Origin: Mansonella perstans
Lineage: Eukaryota > Nematoda > Chromadorea > Rhabditida > Onchocercidae
NCBI GenBank assembly: GCA_037074765.1
Contig: JBAMDO010000008.1
Coordinates: 62,001-126,000 of the forward strand
Reading direction: 5' to 3'
Length of the DNA stretch: 64,000 nt
In this document: in pieces, positions 1 to 12,700 of the stretch
Numbering within the stretch: position 1 is the stretch's first letter
Layout: each line of letters opens with the position of its first letter
Notes under the pieces: model-generated
What the model was told of the DNA's origin: nothing
Databases searched by the model: none
Seen by the model: the letters and a program-made list of their open reading frames with translations, nothing else
Translations under genes and position numbers: made by a program

Positions 1-1859
1 CAATTAAGGAACTAAGAATACGGAAATGTCACAGTTCTTTTTTTTTCGTTTTTTCTATAAACATTTACACTTATTTCATTTCTCACTTATGGATTATAAT
101 TGCTGACAAGCAAGCTAAAGAAGAAGCTTAATTAGATATAAAAAGATTTAAATTGAAATGTGAAACTCTGTCGCAGCAATAAAATGAACAAAAGGCTGGT
201 AGCATTTCAATGTATCCATGATTGTATATTGTATATATGTCGGAAGAAATTGAATTCATTTTTCCAGAACATTTGATTTGACAACTACCTTTTATCACGA
301 CATTATATAATCATTTTAACTGACAGCTTCAGCTGTGTACATTTTTTTTTTAAAAATATTAATTTTTAGCAAAATTTCCATTTAGATTACTAAATTCTTT
401 GGTTAAATATTAAAATGGGAAATGAATTATGTGCAACAAAAATAAGTGGAAATTGATATTCTGCCATTCTTGTTGATTGAAATGCAAATTTTGAAAAAAG
501 CTTTAACTCATTGAGTTAATTTCTACAAGGCCTTAAAGGAAGAGCAGTAAAGTGACGTGGACATGTATGTAACTGATTAGAGAGAAGCAAAGAGTCCTGT
601 AGAAGTAATGATGAAGCCATTTTACATAAGTATATGTACTTAGGACAAGAAATCATTAACTCTATGAGGAAAAAAAATGTATGTATATATAAATGATTTT
701 TCTTATCTTTCCCACATCGATTCATTTCATTGATTTTTCGTTTGTCCCAGTATCATCTATGCTATAATATTAATTATCATAGTATGGCAAAGAATTGAAT
801 CAGTTACTTTCTGATGACTCTAAATGATAAATGGTATTTTTTCATTCAAGTAATATATGAGATTTCCCTGTAGAATTTTCTTTTTGTAGAAAAAAAAATA
901 AGAACAAAGTTAAAAATAATTTATATCATTCTGTATGGATGAAAATAAGTTCCACTCATTAATTTACAAAAGTGCAATTTTAAATTTTTTCTTTAAATGA
1001 AAAAATACTTCACTGTTCCTCTGCTTGAAGTAGGAAGTTTTGCTTGAATTCTTTGTGTGAAGAAAGTGAATTTTTAAATTTACACCTTGTTGACATATTT
1101 TACGTATTTCACATATACTGCATGATTTAGAAAGAATAACTTATTTGAGATGAGATCATTTTTATTTTCAACGAATACATTCACATTTTATTCGAGCAAT
1201 CAAAACTCCATCATTTGATATTCGGAGCAATGTTAGAACTTTGCCTATCCATATCTTAATCTTTTGAATATTCGTGGATAAACGGAATAAAGTATAAACT
1301 GTTTATTGGAATAAAAACCCGGAAATCATTTGAAACGATTGCTTCCATAAAAAAACTTCCATGGTTTGCATAAAAGGTGTTTATAAAATAGAGAAAGTTT
1401 GCTTCTCTTTTTAAATGTAGAAATGAAAATTACTTTGTCAAATTATGCGAGTTAAAATTTGAAACTAAACAAATTCTTTGTCGTTCCCATTTTAAAGTTC
1501 TAACTAAACGAAGAAAAAATACTTGAGAAGTCAGACAAATTCTTCTTTTCAAATTTCAATTCTTATTTAATTGTCACTTGTCACATTTTTCATAGTGCTC
1601 CATTCAACAAACGATTCCCACTTATTTTATACCACCAAATTTCAAAATATGTTTAAAATTGTTCGTTTTGATTTTATTGGTGAATTTTACATGAGAATAA
1701 GTAAAGTTCATCAATAATTCATTTGAATAGTAGTGCCGTTATTAGTAGTATTAATTTCATTTACCTTTATGTCGGTGCTATATTTCACTCCCCTGTCGTT
1801 AGTGAAATTGTTCCGAGAATTTCAGTTTTTATTAAAGGGTTTTTCACCGAAAAAAAAAC
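1..1859. other. noncoding flank upstream of TPPP
   Basis: AT-rich sequence with many short homopolymer runs. Only short open frames without splice support or recognisable protein similarity occur on either strand. No tRNA or rRNA pattern was seen. The last 40 bases hold a TTTCAG at 1820-1825 that could be the trans-splice acceptor for the TPPP mRNA. Confidence 0.5.
1820..1825 (+). promoter_or_regulatory. possible spliced-leader acceptor of TPPP
   Basis: A TTTCAG motif lies 34 nt upstream of the TPPP start codon, with no matching upstream exon visible. In nematodes such an outron acceptor usually receives a spliced leader. The sequence shows the motif; trans-splicing is inferred. Confidence 0.35.
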
Positions 1860-3674
1860 ATGTCCGAAAAACATGAATACAAATTCAGTTGGAACGAAAA
1901 AGAGATAAAACATCGGTAAGGCCGTTTTCTTTTTTCCTCTTTGCAAATTTATTTTGCATATAATGAATCCATTAAATGATTTAAAATTTAAAAGGACAAT
2001 TGAAGATTGAGTGTTGAAAATGGCGCCGTTTCATTTTTAAAATTTAAATTTCTCATAGCTACCTATTATATGCCCTTCAAATTGAATGCACTTTTTTTTT
2101 GAAATGATTGATTTTTTTACTTCTTTTTTTTATTTTATTATAGACAAACTATTCACATAAAAAAATTTATGTGTGTTTTCAAGCATATGTCTTTCTTTAT
2201 AGAAAATTTAATATATTTCATTTAGAAAAGTGGAAAATCCATTTGTCCGTTTTATTTACTGAAAAAATTTTTGATATGTGACCCTGATAGATTCATGCTT
2301 AATATGCATTTGCTAATGGTAGTTGAAAAATTGAAAAAATTTTCATCTGTTAGCTGTTATTTTGCACATCACTTTTACCAAATATTTGCAATAAATTTGC
2401 TTCACTTTCAATTACAAACAATAACTATACCACCAGATGTTATTAATTTAATTAGCAATTAAATTACAGATGGGACGGTTTCGTGAAATTTGGCAATGCA
2501 TCAGCGATAGAAATAACTGGGAAGAATTTTGATAAATGGCTGAAAGATGGAGGAGTAATTGATAACAAAAATATCACTACAACAATGACCGGAATTGCTT
2601 TCTCAAAAATTACTGGGTTAAGCTTCTTCATTGATTCTTAAACTTACATTTTTTTCTTAAATTTATATTCTTAAATTTACACTAATGCTCCACTATTTTT
2701 AACTGCGATGGCTCTTTTTAGTTTTGGTTTTTTTTACGTCTTTAAATTAACTTCATCGCACAAAGAAGAAGTTGTGTAACAACATGAGAGGAAAATATTT
2801 TCAACAGATATTAAATTTCAAAAATCAGCTGTAAATGAGTAAAATTTGTTTTGAAAGTAATTGTTAACTTTGAGTTCTCTAGCATTCTGTAACAATCAAT
2901 ATTCCCATTGTTTAATGTAGCATTGAAATCATTTCTGGATAAAATCACCAGAAACACCAGGGCTTTGCACCCTATTTTACATCAGATATAAACAATAGAT
3001 TGATGATAGCTAGCGTTATTCAAGAAGGAATATTTGCTTTTGAAAAATAGATCATTTCTTTCAGATTGTTTTATGAATTTCAGACCTAAAAAAAAAGCAA
3101 ATTTTAACGAGACAAAAGATGTATTAATAGCAGTTGCGGAAGATCGAGCACGAACAACCAAGAAGGATCCACAAGTAAATTTAAAATTTCGAGAGCTTCT
3201 TGTTAGTTTTATTGAATCGAATGAATTCAATTTCTTTAATTCTCCATTTCCTTAGTTACCGACAGGAAACAATCGGTTAGTTTGCTTATATTATGAAGGC
3301 TAAACCCTAAAAAAGAGAATCCCATTAACATTCTGGACATTTGGAAAAACAAATTTAGCAAATATATTCCACTACATCTCAAGGTTTCCATTTTTTTTTT
3401 AATATTTCAATTTCAGGTAGAATTGGATATCATCATTGAAAAACTGTCAAAATTAGAAGCTCCATCACTTAGAGGTGTCGCTAAAGCGTCTGCTGATGGT
3501 GTGTACAATCGCTTAACCGATCATACCAAATATACCGGTTCACATAAGGAACGTTTCGATGCTGAGGGTAAAGGTCGTGGGAAACTTGGCAGGGAGGATA
3601 TCGTCGAGCAAACTGGTTATGTAGCAGCTTATAAGAACAAGGATACTTACGATAAAGTCCATAAAAACTTATAA
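1860..3674 (+). CDS. tppp-1: tubulin polymerization-promoting protein (TPPP/p25-alpha), 4 exons
   Basis: Exons 1860-1915, 2470-2616, 3084-3174 and 3417-3674 join in phase to 552 nt, 183 residues, a normal length for invertebrate TPPP. Family proteins bind tubulin and bundle or stabilise microtubules in the cytoplasm. Exon 2 carries the p25-alpha core with the conserved TGKNFDKWLKD and ITTTMTGIAFSKITG stretches. Exon 3 continues with the GPKKK-type basic segment and ends in AEDRARTTKKDPQ. Exon 4 holds the family signature LTDHTKYTGSHKERFDAEGK and a GYVAAYKNKDTYDK tail typical of nematode TPPP. The start at 1860 is preferred because exon 1 splices in frame (CG|A) directly into WDGFVKFG, matching the position of the nematode N terminus. 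The first 18 residues (MSEKHEYK...) are divergent, so exon 1 is less certain than exons 2-4. Confidence 0.92.
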
Positions 3675-5102
3675 TGATCTCATATTATTCATGAGAAAAC
3701 AAACATTTCATGGGCCTTTTATCAGCAGTCAGTTGATTAATAATGATATCTGCCGTTAGATTTTACAATTTCATGCAAAAAATTGAAATAGATAGAGAAG
3801 CTGTGGAATATTGAAGTAGTTCTTGATTTTTCTAATGGTCAAGTATGCTGCACAAAAAAAGAATGCCTTGTGGAGCTTATCGTTATTATATTATCATATT
3901 TCACTGAACCCTCTACTACTACATCAATGTTTTTAATATCAAGACGTGTCCTTTTAATCAATTAGCAAATAATGTTTATAATTTAATTAGTATCATCAAA
4001 TTCTATTTAGGAAAAGCGTTTTGTACAGTTTATTGTATCTGCATTCTAAAGCAGCAGCAAACAAAGACCTCTCTGATTTAAGGGCAATTTTGGCAAAGCA
4101 TAAAACATAGATATTATGTTTTTTTTTTAAAACATTTAAAAAAAACGCAGGCTGTGAAGTAGACAGACAAAAACCCACTGCAGTAGTAATTCTAATCAGA
4201 ATCTTCTCGTTAGATTTATATATAGATCGTCGTTAATTTTGATGTGATCGATCAGAATGTAAAACATTTAGCAGTTGAGCAGATAATTGTGAAGAGCTAC
4301 AACATAAACCTCACAAAACCTGCCTCTCTAAATCTTTACTAAATTATTGAAATTTCTAGTCGTGTTCTTTTTCTTCGTCGTTTTGTTTTTGTTAAAAGGC
4401 GAAATTTATCGCCAAAATGTTGCAGTTTCTCGTTAGCTATACATTTCTCTTGGTGATGATTCATATATTGTGTACTGTATATTCCCTAACCTTTTTATGA
4501 TGAAAAGTTCCAGACTTTTTTCCAAATTGAAACAATGAACCATCATATCTAACCATACCTAACCAGTAAATTCATTTCCGTCAGCATTTCCAATGTGTCA
4601 ATTATAATTGCTATGTCCTAAAAATTGTCCACGTGAATTTTATCTGAAGAACTTTACTTTGTTTAATTTATAATGATTGGCATTCCTTTCACTCCTGTCA
4701 AGCAATCTTTTATTAAAATAGAAAACATGTGAAGACCGCGTACCATTATTCTACTCAATGTAATGGAATCAATTAAATAAACTGACAGACGGCATATGAG
4801 ATATTTGTGAAATCTTTGCATATATAACTATACACTCAATTTATTTCCAGCAAAAGTGCAAAACAAATGCTGTTTATGACAAGCAACGCACATCTACGTA
4901 GCACACATACGATCCTACGAAGATCGGCATTTCAAAAGTGCTTCAAATCCGAAATTCTTTCAACGTCTCCAAAAAAATTAATGTGAAATTGGAAAATGTA
5001 GAATGTAAATGTTTTAAGCGCAAAATAGAGAGAGTAACAATATTTATCAAAAAACAATACAAAATATAACCAAATTGTTTTGCTCAGAGAAAAATACGCT
5101 GT
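3675..5102. other. intergenic region between convergent TPPP and eL13
   Basis: These 1.4 kb separate the 3' ends of two genes that point towards each other. They should hold both 3' UTRs and polyadenylation sites. No coding exon, RNA gene or clear repeat was recognised. A TTTATT at about 4838 would read AATAAA on the minus strand, about 260 nt past the eL13 stop, but this is weak evidence. Confidence 0.5.
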
Positions 5103-6034
5103 TTATCGTCTACTACCACCAATACCCTCTTCCGCTATTTCACGAGCTTTCTTATCGCGAATACCCTTCAGACGTTTGTCGGCGCGGAGTCGGCGTAAAT
5201 GACAGTACACTTCGAAATTCTTCTCTTCTTCAGTTATTGCGCGAGCTTTCTCGCGACGAACAACCTGCTTGACAGGTAGAACTACTCCACGCAGTTGTGT
5301 AGCTAGCTTGAGTTCGTCAGCCTGTAAATTAATCTTTCCATGAATCTATCAACGTTGCTTTTGATGAGATTCAAAAAGAAAAAATAATCAGTGTACATGC
5401 AGTACTCACATTACTATCTCCTTTCTTGGGCGCGCTTAATTTCTTCGGGAATAATATTAATCTCGATTTGTATTCCTTTAAACGTTTGACATTTTGCTGC
5501 AAATAACGAAATCTTGCCTCAAAATTAGGCTAAGCAAGTAAATTACTCATGTAAAAATTTTAAAAAGTATGACTCAAGTTCTTGTACCACACTTCAAATT
5601 CTTTACAAATGCATCAAACGAAAACAAAAAGAAATTCACACTTACATTTACATTACTTATCGTTCCTAAGAAACTGAGTGTAAATAAATGCGGGAGAATA
5701 CCTGTAATGATTCCAGCGATCGGTTTGTACGTCTGTAATCCACTGCAATGCCAATAGTACGAGCTTCTCGTTTCCCGATGCCAACCGCCTTCAGCTCTTC
5801 TAAGGTAAATCCTCGCCCTAGCCTCACTTTCTTGTTATATCGAATACTAGGGCAACGTACTGCCGGTCTCAAAAAACCCTTAACGGGACGAGGTGCAATC
5901 AGTCGACCTTTCTTGAATCGATTACGCCGTCTGCGCTCCTTCCGCGCTGGTTGATTAAACCACGTGCGCACGCGTTTCTGCCAATCTTTATGAAAATGCG
6001 CGTTTGGTATCATATTATTCCCTTTTGGAGCCAT
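5103..6034 (-). CDS. rpl-13: 60S ribosomal protein eL13 (RPL13), 3 exons
   Basis: Minus-strand exons 6034-5702, 5496-5410 and 5321-5103 are all phase 0 and total 639 nt, 212 residues, matching the usual eL13 length of about 207-211. The protein is a structural component of the large ribosomal subunit. It begins [19 protein letters not shown], the conserved eL13 start. It continues with a very basic segment ([12 protein letters not shown]), the [27 protein letters not shown] core and the [15 protein letters not shown] motif. Exon 2 gives [22 protein letters not shown]. Exon 3 gives [18 protein letters not shown] and a basic C-terminal helix. The ATG at 6034 was chosen over the longer open frame because it starts the conserved N terminus and lies 8 nt after a TTTGTAG acceptor. 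Confidence 0.96.
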
Positions 6035-6042
6035 TTTACTGC

Positions 6043-6050
6043 CTACAAAT
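6043..6050 (-). promoter_or_regulatory. likely trans-splice acceptor of rpl-13
   Basis: On the minus strand ATTTGTAG ends 8 nt before the rpl-13 start codon. It follows a T-rich stretch, and the frame upstream of it has no eL13 similarity. A very short leader after a splice acceptor is typical of spliced-leader addition to nematode ribosomal-protein mRNAs. A short 5' UTR cis-intron would look the same. Confidence 0.5.
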
Positions 6051-6712
6051 GAAAATTTAATCAGGAATGGAAAATTCACAAATACGTGATTATACAAAAT
6101 TTATTTGCAAAGGTTTAAAAGTCCAAGAAGAAAAGTACAACATATATTGAAATTCTCCATACTAAACACTATAGGAATCATCTCAAAATGAAATTTGTCC
6201 ATTACCAGTTAACTAGAAGTTAAATGGATAAGATAAGCCAAATAGGATAAAGGTAATACAAACTACCTGGAAACCCTCTTTCTTACATACATCCCTCCCA
6301 ATCGAAAATCATCCAACCCAACATCCCCCAATGAATGGAATAACCCCAAAAACCTCGCTGTAATAGTGCTGCAACATACGATTTCCGAATTATAAACTTC
6401 GCACAGCAGTTTCTATTCGATATGTTCAGCCTCGCGATTATTGCACGATATTGTATGCAAGTGTTCATATTGGCATATCAGGATTGCGGGGTGATCGGGA
6501 GATAACGTGCTATGAAGGGGAGAGTTCAGATTCTCCGACTGAAAATGCAAGGGAGATTTATTTCAATGATGAGAATTTAAATATGTTAAAAAGGCATCTT
6601 TCTTTTCACTTTCCCGATAACAGAGATGATCGAGAAGAAGGGATAGATTTTAAGAACGATATTTAGGTATTCTCGGGAAAGTTTTATTGCAACTGTAGAC
6701 ATTAGTATTAAT
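6051..6712. promoter_or_regulatory. divergent promoter region between rpl-13 and TCF25
   Basis: About 0.7 kb separates the two start codons of this head-to-head pair, so both promoters must lie here or within it. The stretch from about 6430 to 6700 is less AT-rich and holds a 70-codon open frame without an ATG at its head, which ends at 6666. I do not regard it as coding. TTGCAACTGTAG at 6688-6698 could be the trans-splice acceptor for TCF25, 14 nt before its ATG. No TATA box or factor-binding site can be named. Confidence 0.4.
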
Positions 6713-9700
6713 ATGTCAACGAAACACCTGCGGCGATATTTACAAGAAAAAAAGACAATTGGAAAGAAATCGCCAATTCGGGAAAAGGAAGAAAGCTCTG
6801 AGTCGGCAAGTGAAGAAGAAAGATCGCAGGAAGTATTTTTATGCAATAGGTTATTTATTCCACATATTCGAGGAAATCCGGATTGTCAGTATACTGGATC
6901 AATAACCGATGTCGGCTATCGTTAGCTTTTTTTACCGGTATATAGAGTGGAACTTTGGGCTACTTAATAGTAAAGAGTACTTTTAATTTCCATCTGCAAA
7001 ACGAAAAAGTGATTGATTAGAATGAAGTTAAAATTTTATATAGTTTTATCATATCTTTTTATATTCATTTTGGACGAAATGAGAAAGTCTCATTTACTTA
7101 GTTTTTGTCATTTTTATCCTCTTTCAGATATGAATTCCTTGACGAATCTGGAGAAGGGGGAGACGAAAGTTCTGGGCCAGTTGAAGAAACCTCGGGAGAG
7201 AAGAGAATGGAAAAAAAGGAAAAGAAAATGACAAAGAAGAAAAGAAAGGGGAAGAAGAAAGTGCATTGTACGGATACAGAAAATGATTTAGACATGTTGG
7301 ATATTCCTCCGCCAGAAACAGAACTTCCCAAACTTCACGATATGGTTTTTGAGGGAGATTTATTTAAGGTCTATATTTATGCATTCTTAACCAGGTGACT
7401 AAATTGTTTTCGAATAACGGTACCCTACAAACTGACATGCTTATAGGGTGATAATGTAATGGAATTTATTTTGCTCTGCATAGAACATCGGAGGATTCTA
7501 ATCGAAAAAAAATAATAATTCTTGTAAACGAAAGCTAATTAGAAGATAAATATTATGTATGATTTCAAATTTGATATGAAATGCATAATAGAAGTATCGA
7601 AATTTATTTAGCCAATAGTTAATTATTCTAGGTTGACAGTAGAATGCTGAATGTGGAGTGTGAGTTACGCTCGATCCTGGGTCGAAGAAACACAGATATA
7701 ATTCAACGCGGGCGCATGATTTTTGGCAAAATAGTGAAAAAGAAACCAAATTGGCCAGAAGTTAAAAATGTTGGTAAGATTTTTTAGTTCAACGCTGGGA
7801 AATGATTTTCTGTTTCATTTGCTTGATTCGCATGTTTTGCTTGTGTTTTAGTGTGTTCTTTTTTTTAGATCATGTACAGACGTTGAGATTTTACTTTCTA
7901 TATATTTATCATGTTTGTATTTTACAATATAAATAATGCATTCGACTGAAAGGATTTAAAAATACTTTTCTATGTTCAAAAAAACATGTTTGGAGGAATT
8001 CCCGTACTTTTATGATAGTTCATTGCAGAATGCCGTGAATTTTCATCATGGTTGACTTTTATACATGGATAACTCTTATTATATAACTTATAATTGATGT
8101 TAGAACTTAAGCATATCACATATAAGCAGCGATTCTTCTGATGCTTTTGTTCTCTTTCTTATATCAAAACAGGACTGTTTTATTTATCTATTGTTAAGGT
8201 TTATCAATGGAACTAGATCGCACCGAAAATAATATACTTTGGTTCAGATTTTCGCACCACGCTTATTATCGTGAATTGCAGCAAAGTTTCTGGATAGCAT
8301 CAGAATCACTCAATCATAATTTCATATCGGTCTGCTTTTAACATAACTAATGTTGATGTCTAAAATTATTTTCAAGGGCAATTGGACAAAAATTCTGTCC
8401 AGAGTTCTTTTCATTACTAAATGCGCATCAACACTGGTCATTTAAACTGAACTTTCTTATATGAATGCAACTATCAATGTATAGCATGCAATCTTGAAAT
8501 TCCGCAGGATTTCAGTGTCCCCATTTGCATATCAATTAGTTATATAACTAGATTTTAACGTATATAGTTTTAGAATATTCTGACACAATGTCCTTACCAC
8601 TTGGATAGCCTGCTTATTATGGCGGAATTATTGAGGCAGCAGGAAGATTATCAGCTCTCACGTGATTTAATTGGTAAGTTTTCAAAAACTACTCACTTCT
8701 GTCATTTTTTCATTTCAAGTCCTTATTGGAATAGTCTACTCTTCATTTTATCCATATATTTTACAATTAATAAACTACTTAATTATATTTTTCAGAAAGG
8801 AATCAATTCTTTATGAGTTTTTTGTAGCTTGTCCAAAATTTGGACTTATTACTGAACTTAACATCATTTAAGAATCTATCCGAACACTGCAAACAAAAAT
8901 TTTTACTTTATGGAATATTTTAAGATTTATTCATACTATTTATACATACGCCTTGTAGAACGTGGACTGTTTTGCTGTGAAAGCATATTTGCTCCTCGCT
9001 TTCAATTGAGCAATTTCGATCATCGCATTGACTATGTTGATTTCGAAAATCGAGCTTTCTACTTGTTGCTTCATCGACATTTACGCAATCTTGTAGATCG
9101 TCATTGTTTTAAAACGGCACTGCATGTTGCCAAGCTTATATATCGTTTAGATCCTGTATCGGATCCACTGTCCATAATGCTTACTATCGATACGATTGCT
9201 TTGAAAGCACGGGAATATAGCTATCTAATTCTTCTGTACAATACTTTACAAGTAATGAGTTTCATCAATTTCTAGAATATAATTTACATTTGATGAAGAT
9301 TATTGGAAATTCAGTGCATTAATCCCTATTTTCGCGCAACTCAGCACGCTGTGACTTACATTGTACATCATTAGGAATGCAAAGTTTTTGGAATTTAAGT
9401 CATATTACTGGTAAGGGAACAAGAAATTATCTCTAAAAAATGAAATTTTTTGTAGTCACTAGAAATTTTATTTAAAAGTCTCATAAAATCTATTTTGTTA
9501 GTCGTCAAGCATTTAAGAAAAACAAGGAAATACGGCTCATGACTGCTCTGTGATATTATTTTTAAACTTTTTGGGAATTATTGAGAATAAAAGTAGCAAG
9601 GCATCAAATTTTCAGGCTTCGAAAAACTTGGATAGACTTCCAAATTTCGCATATTCCGTTGCCCTTGCTCATTTTCTTCTCTTTCGCGAAAATGGAAAAA

Positions 9701-12700
9701 CTGAAAATAAAGAAATTGCTGACGCTATGGTATGGTTTTTTTTTTTAGGATTACTAATTCAAATTCAAAGTTCAGAAACTGCTGCATTGACACTTGTAAA
9801 AGTAGTTCGATATTTTCTGCTTTAATATATTTTAAAGCCGGTATAGCGGAGCCAAATTCCGAAGTTTAAAATTTTTATTTATAAATTTCAGATTGCTTCT
9901 GCTCTTAGACATTTCCCAACGGTACTACTGAAACTTCTCGATGCAATGAATGTACAACCTGATACAGCAGTAGAAAATAATGAACACATGAGTGCATTAG
10001 CTCATGAAAGGTTAATTCCCAGTCTTTGGTAATAGTCAGTCTTTTTTAATCTTAATTTCTATCTTTTTTAATGTGTGAACATCAAAGGTTTCACTAGAAG
10101 TAATCTTACAATAAGTCTCTAGAATTTAAAATGCTTCTGACAACAACTCATATATTGTATGTTTTTAAGTAAATAGAAATAAATTTTAAGTAAATCTTTT
10201 TTGTGGATACTTTAGGTATTTGTTGAAAATTATTTCAGCTTATATTTGAAAACTTTTTTAGAGAAAGTGAAGGAATAAAATTGCTAACATCAATATATGT
10301 AAAGCTGGCATCGCCAATCTGGTTAGAGGATCCATCGATCCTCTCATGGTTGGAAGGAATTACATCAATCACTGTATCATCATTCAATAATTTCAAAGAA
10401 GAGCTTAAAGAATGGGAGAAACTGCAAGTTTTTCATGATATTTTAGGACTTTTGACTCCATCTTTTAAAATTGGAACCGATCCAACTAAGATAGAGGTTT
10501 AGTCCTAAACAATATGGTTTTTTGCGTTTCAGTTTCGTTTAAGTAGTAATAGAATGAAGTTCTGAACTGCTTTGTCGGTTTACGTTTAGGGGAATAGCCA
10601 TAACATGCTTCAAACAATTCTGTTTATTGCATTTGTTAGTTAAGTTATTACTAGGCTAAACCATCTGATTTTAGCTCGCAAACTGTATAATTTGCCTTGT
10701 TCTATTCTACCTAGCATCTAACACTATAATATCAGTTTTGTAGATCTCATAATACATTGTTTTTAATCAAAACCTTAATCAAGCGAGATTAGTTAATTTA
10801 AGATGTTAGCTTTAAAACTGAATTTTTTTTACGAGAAAAAAATTTTTTTATTCCTGCAGTAGTGTTTTCATAGCAACTATTAATTTTGTCTCAATAAGAA
10901 GTTAGAAAATGTCGGAGTAAATAATTACAATAGAGAATAATGGAGATGATTTTGGTTCTACATGATATTTAGAAGGAAAATTTACGGAGAAATTTCAGTT
11001 GTTTGCAAGCATCATCTTTTTTTAATTCAAATTCTCCATATCTGAATCATCCAGGAAAGATTTTTAATTTTTTGGAAGGAACAGATTTCAGTCTTCTCAG
11101 GTTTAAATAGTGTTCTGGGGATAACCAGTTTCATTGTAAAGATAATGGCAAGATGAAGCAGAGGAGATTTTTGTAAGTTGAGCAAATGCAAAATCAATAC
11201 GTGAAATAGCTAGTTTCAATAATGAAAAACAATTCTGCTACCATGATGTGTAATTTATGAAGTAATGATAATTACATAGAAGAGGAATAAAACAGTGGGA
11301 GGGCAGGAAGTTTCCAACATGATTGAAAAATTTGAAACTTATTGCAGGAGAAAAACATGTTATGTTGGAATACCGCGGAACATTGAACGACATGCATACT
11401 TATGGGAAGTAACGAGAAATGCGGAGTGGATCTTATCAGATCCTGCACCACCATATAATGGGCGAATGATGTATACGAAAATACCGAGTACACCGCGGCC
11501 TGATTCCTTCCTCTCGGGATTGTTACATTCAGTGTGGCCCAATTATGATCAGGTAAATATCGGCTTGATTAACTCATACAGAAATAGTAACGATGACATT
11601 GCACATAAGTAGAGTATCACAGACAGAGCTAGAGCAAATCTGAAAAGAATTTTTAAGCCTGCAGCAAATTATGTTTTGTTAAAAACAGTTTATTTGCAAG
11701 TAAATAATGATACTGATTCTAAAATATGGAGCATTTTTCTTTGCATTACTACAAAGCCTAGTTAACAGACTCAATTTGAGATACTTCTAGGAGATGCAGT
11801 AGCAACAAGATTAAAATCTATTAGATTAAGTTAACCAACTCCTTCGAGAGTTATCCAAGTGGGGAAGACTGTTGTAGGCACCAAGAGAGGAGAAAAATGA
11901 AAAGTCAAATATCTTAAAGAAAGATGGAGAACTTGGGATCGCGAGACTTCGATTTCGACGCACTTAATTCGAAGTCTTCCGAATTTCTCTCTATTTCGTT
12001 TAGAAGAGGGTCAACATAAATGACAAAACACGAGAGTGTTTCAGTTTTACTTCTAGAAAATATCTAATATATCCTCTTAGTTTTAAATTCCTGGTGAACT
12101 ATCGCACTCGACTACAGTGTGGAGGCTAAATGTTTCAACTTTCACTCTTATATTGTAGTCGTTGGAAAATTTATAAATGACTGTGAATAATATAAATATT
12201 ATTAAGGATGTAGTGATAAAACAGTGGAACAGAGTAATGAAACATACTTTGATAACGTCACACCTTCTGGATCGTTGAAAATTATGGGATCGGCACCTCT
12301 ATCATCCGACTCCTTTCTTTCATCTAGAAAAATAAACAGAAAATTGATTGTTTATTTTGTTAGAATCTCATCGTCAAAAGACTTTTTTTACTTTGTTAAA
12401 ATCATTTTCGCGATCAAACTAATCAGATGGCCAAAAAATGTTTAATTTTGGTTTCCTAAAGTGAATGTAATCTATGACTTTATCACAGTATAATGAAGGA
12501 TTGAAGAATCTTTAAGATTAATTAATCACAACTAATTTCCCAACAAAAATTAAGAAATTTTGATTATTTTTTTAATCAGTGGAATGTGGTTCTTCCACAT
12601 TTTATAATTAATAATTCTTGATTATTTTCTTAAACTAGACCTTGAGAAAGAATTGACATCGGTATATCTTAAAAACATGAACCTTTACTCAGACTTGCTT

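Noticed and set aside
6451..6666. A 71-codon open frame just upstream of TCF25 as an extra first exon or uORF
   Set aside because: It starts with TTG rather than ATG, ends in TAG before the TCF25 start, is not linked by a convincing splice, and TCF25 already has a family-like N terminus at 6713.
7390..7500. A possible TCF25 microexon around 7480-7500 (IEHRR-like frame resembling the family VEHRHLN motif)
   Set aside because: No GT or GC donor follows in frame before a stop, and the 7632 exon supplies the motif (VDSRMLN) without a gap.
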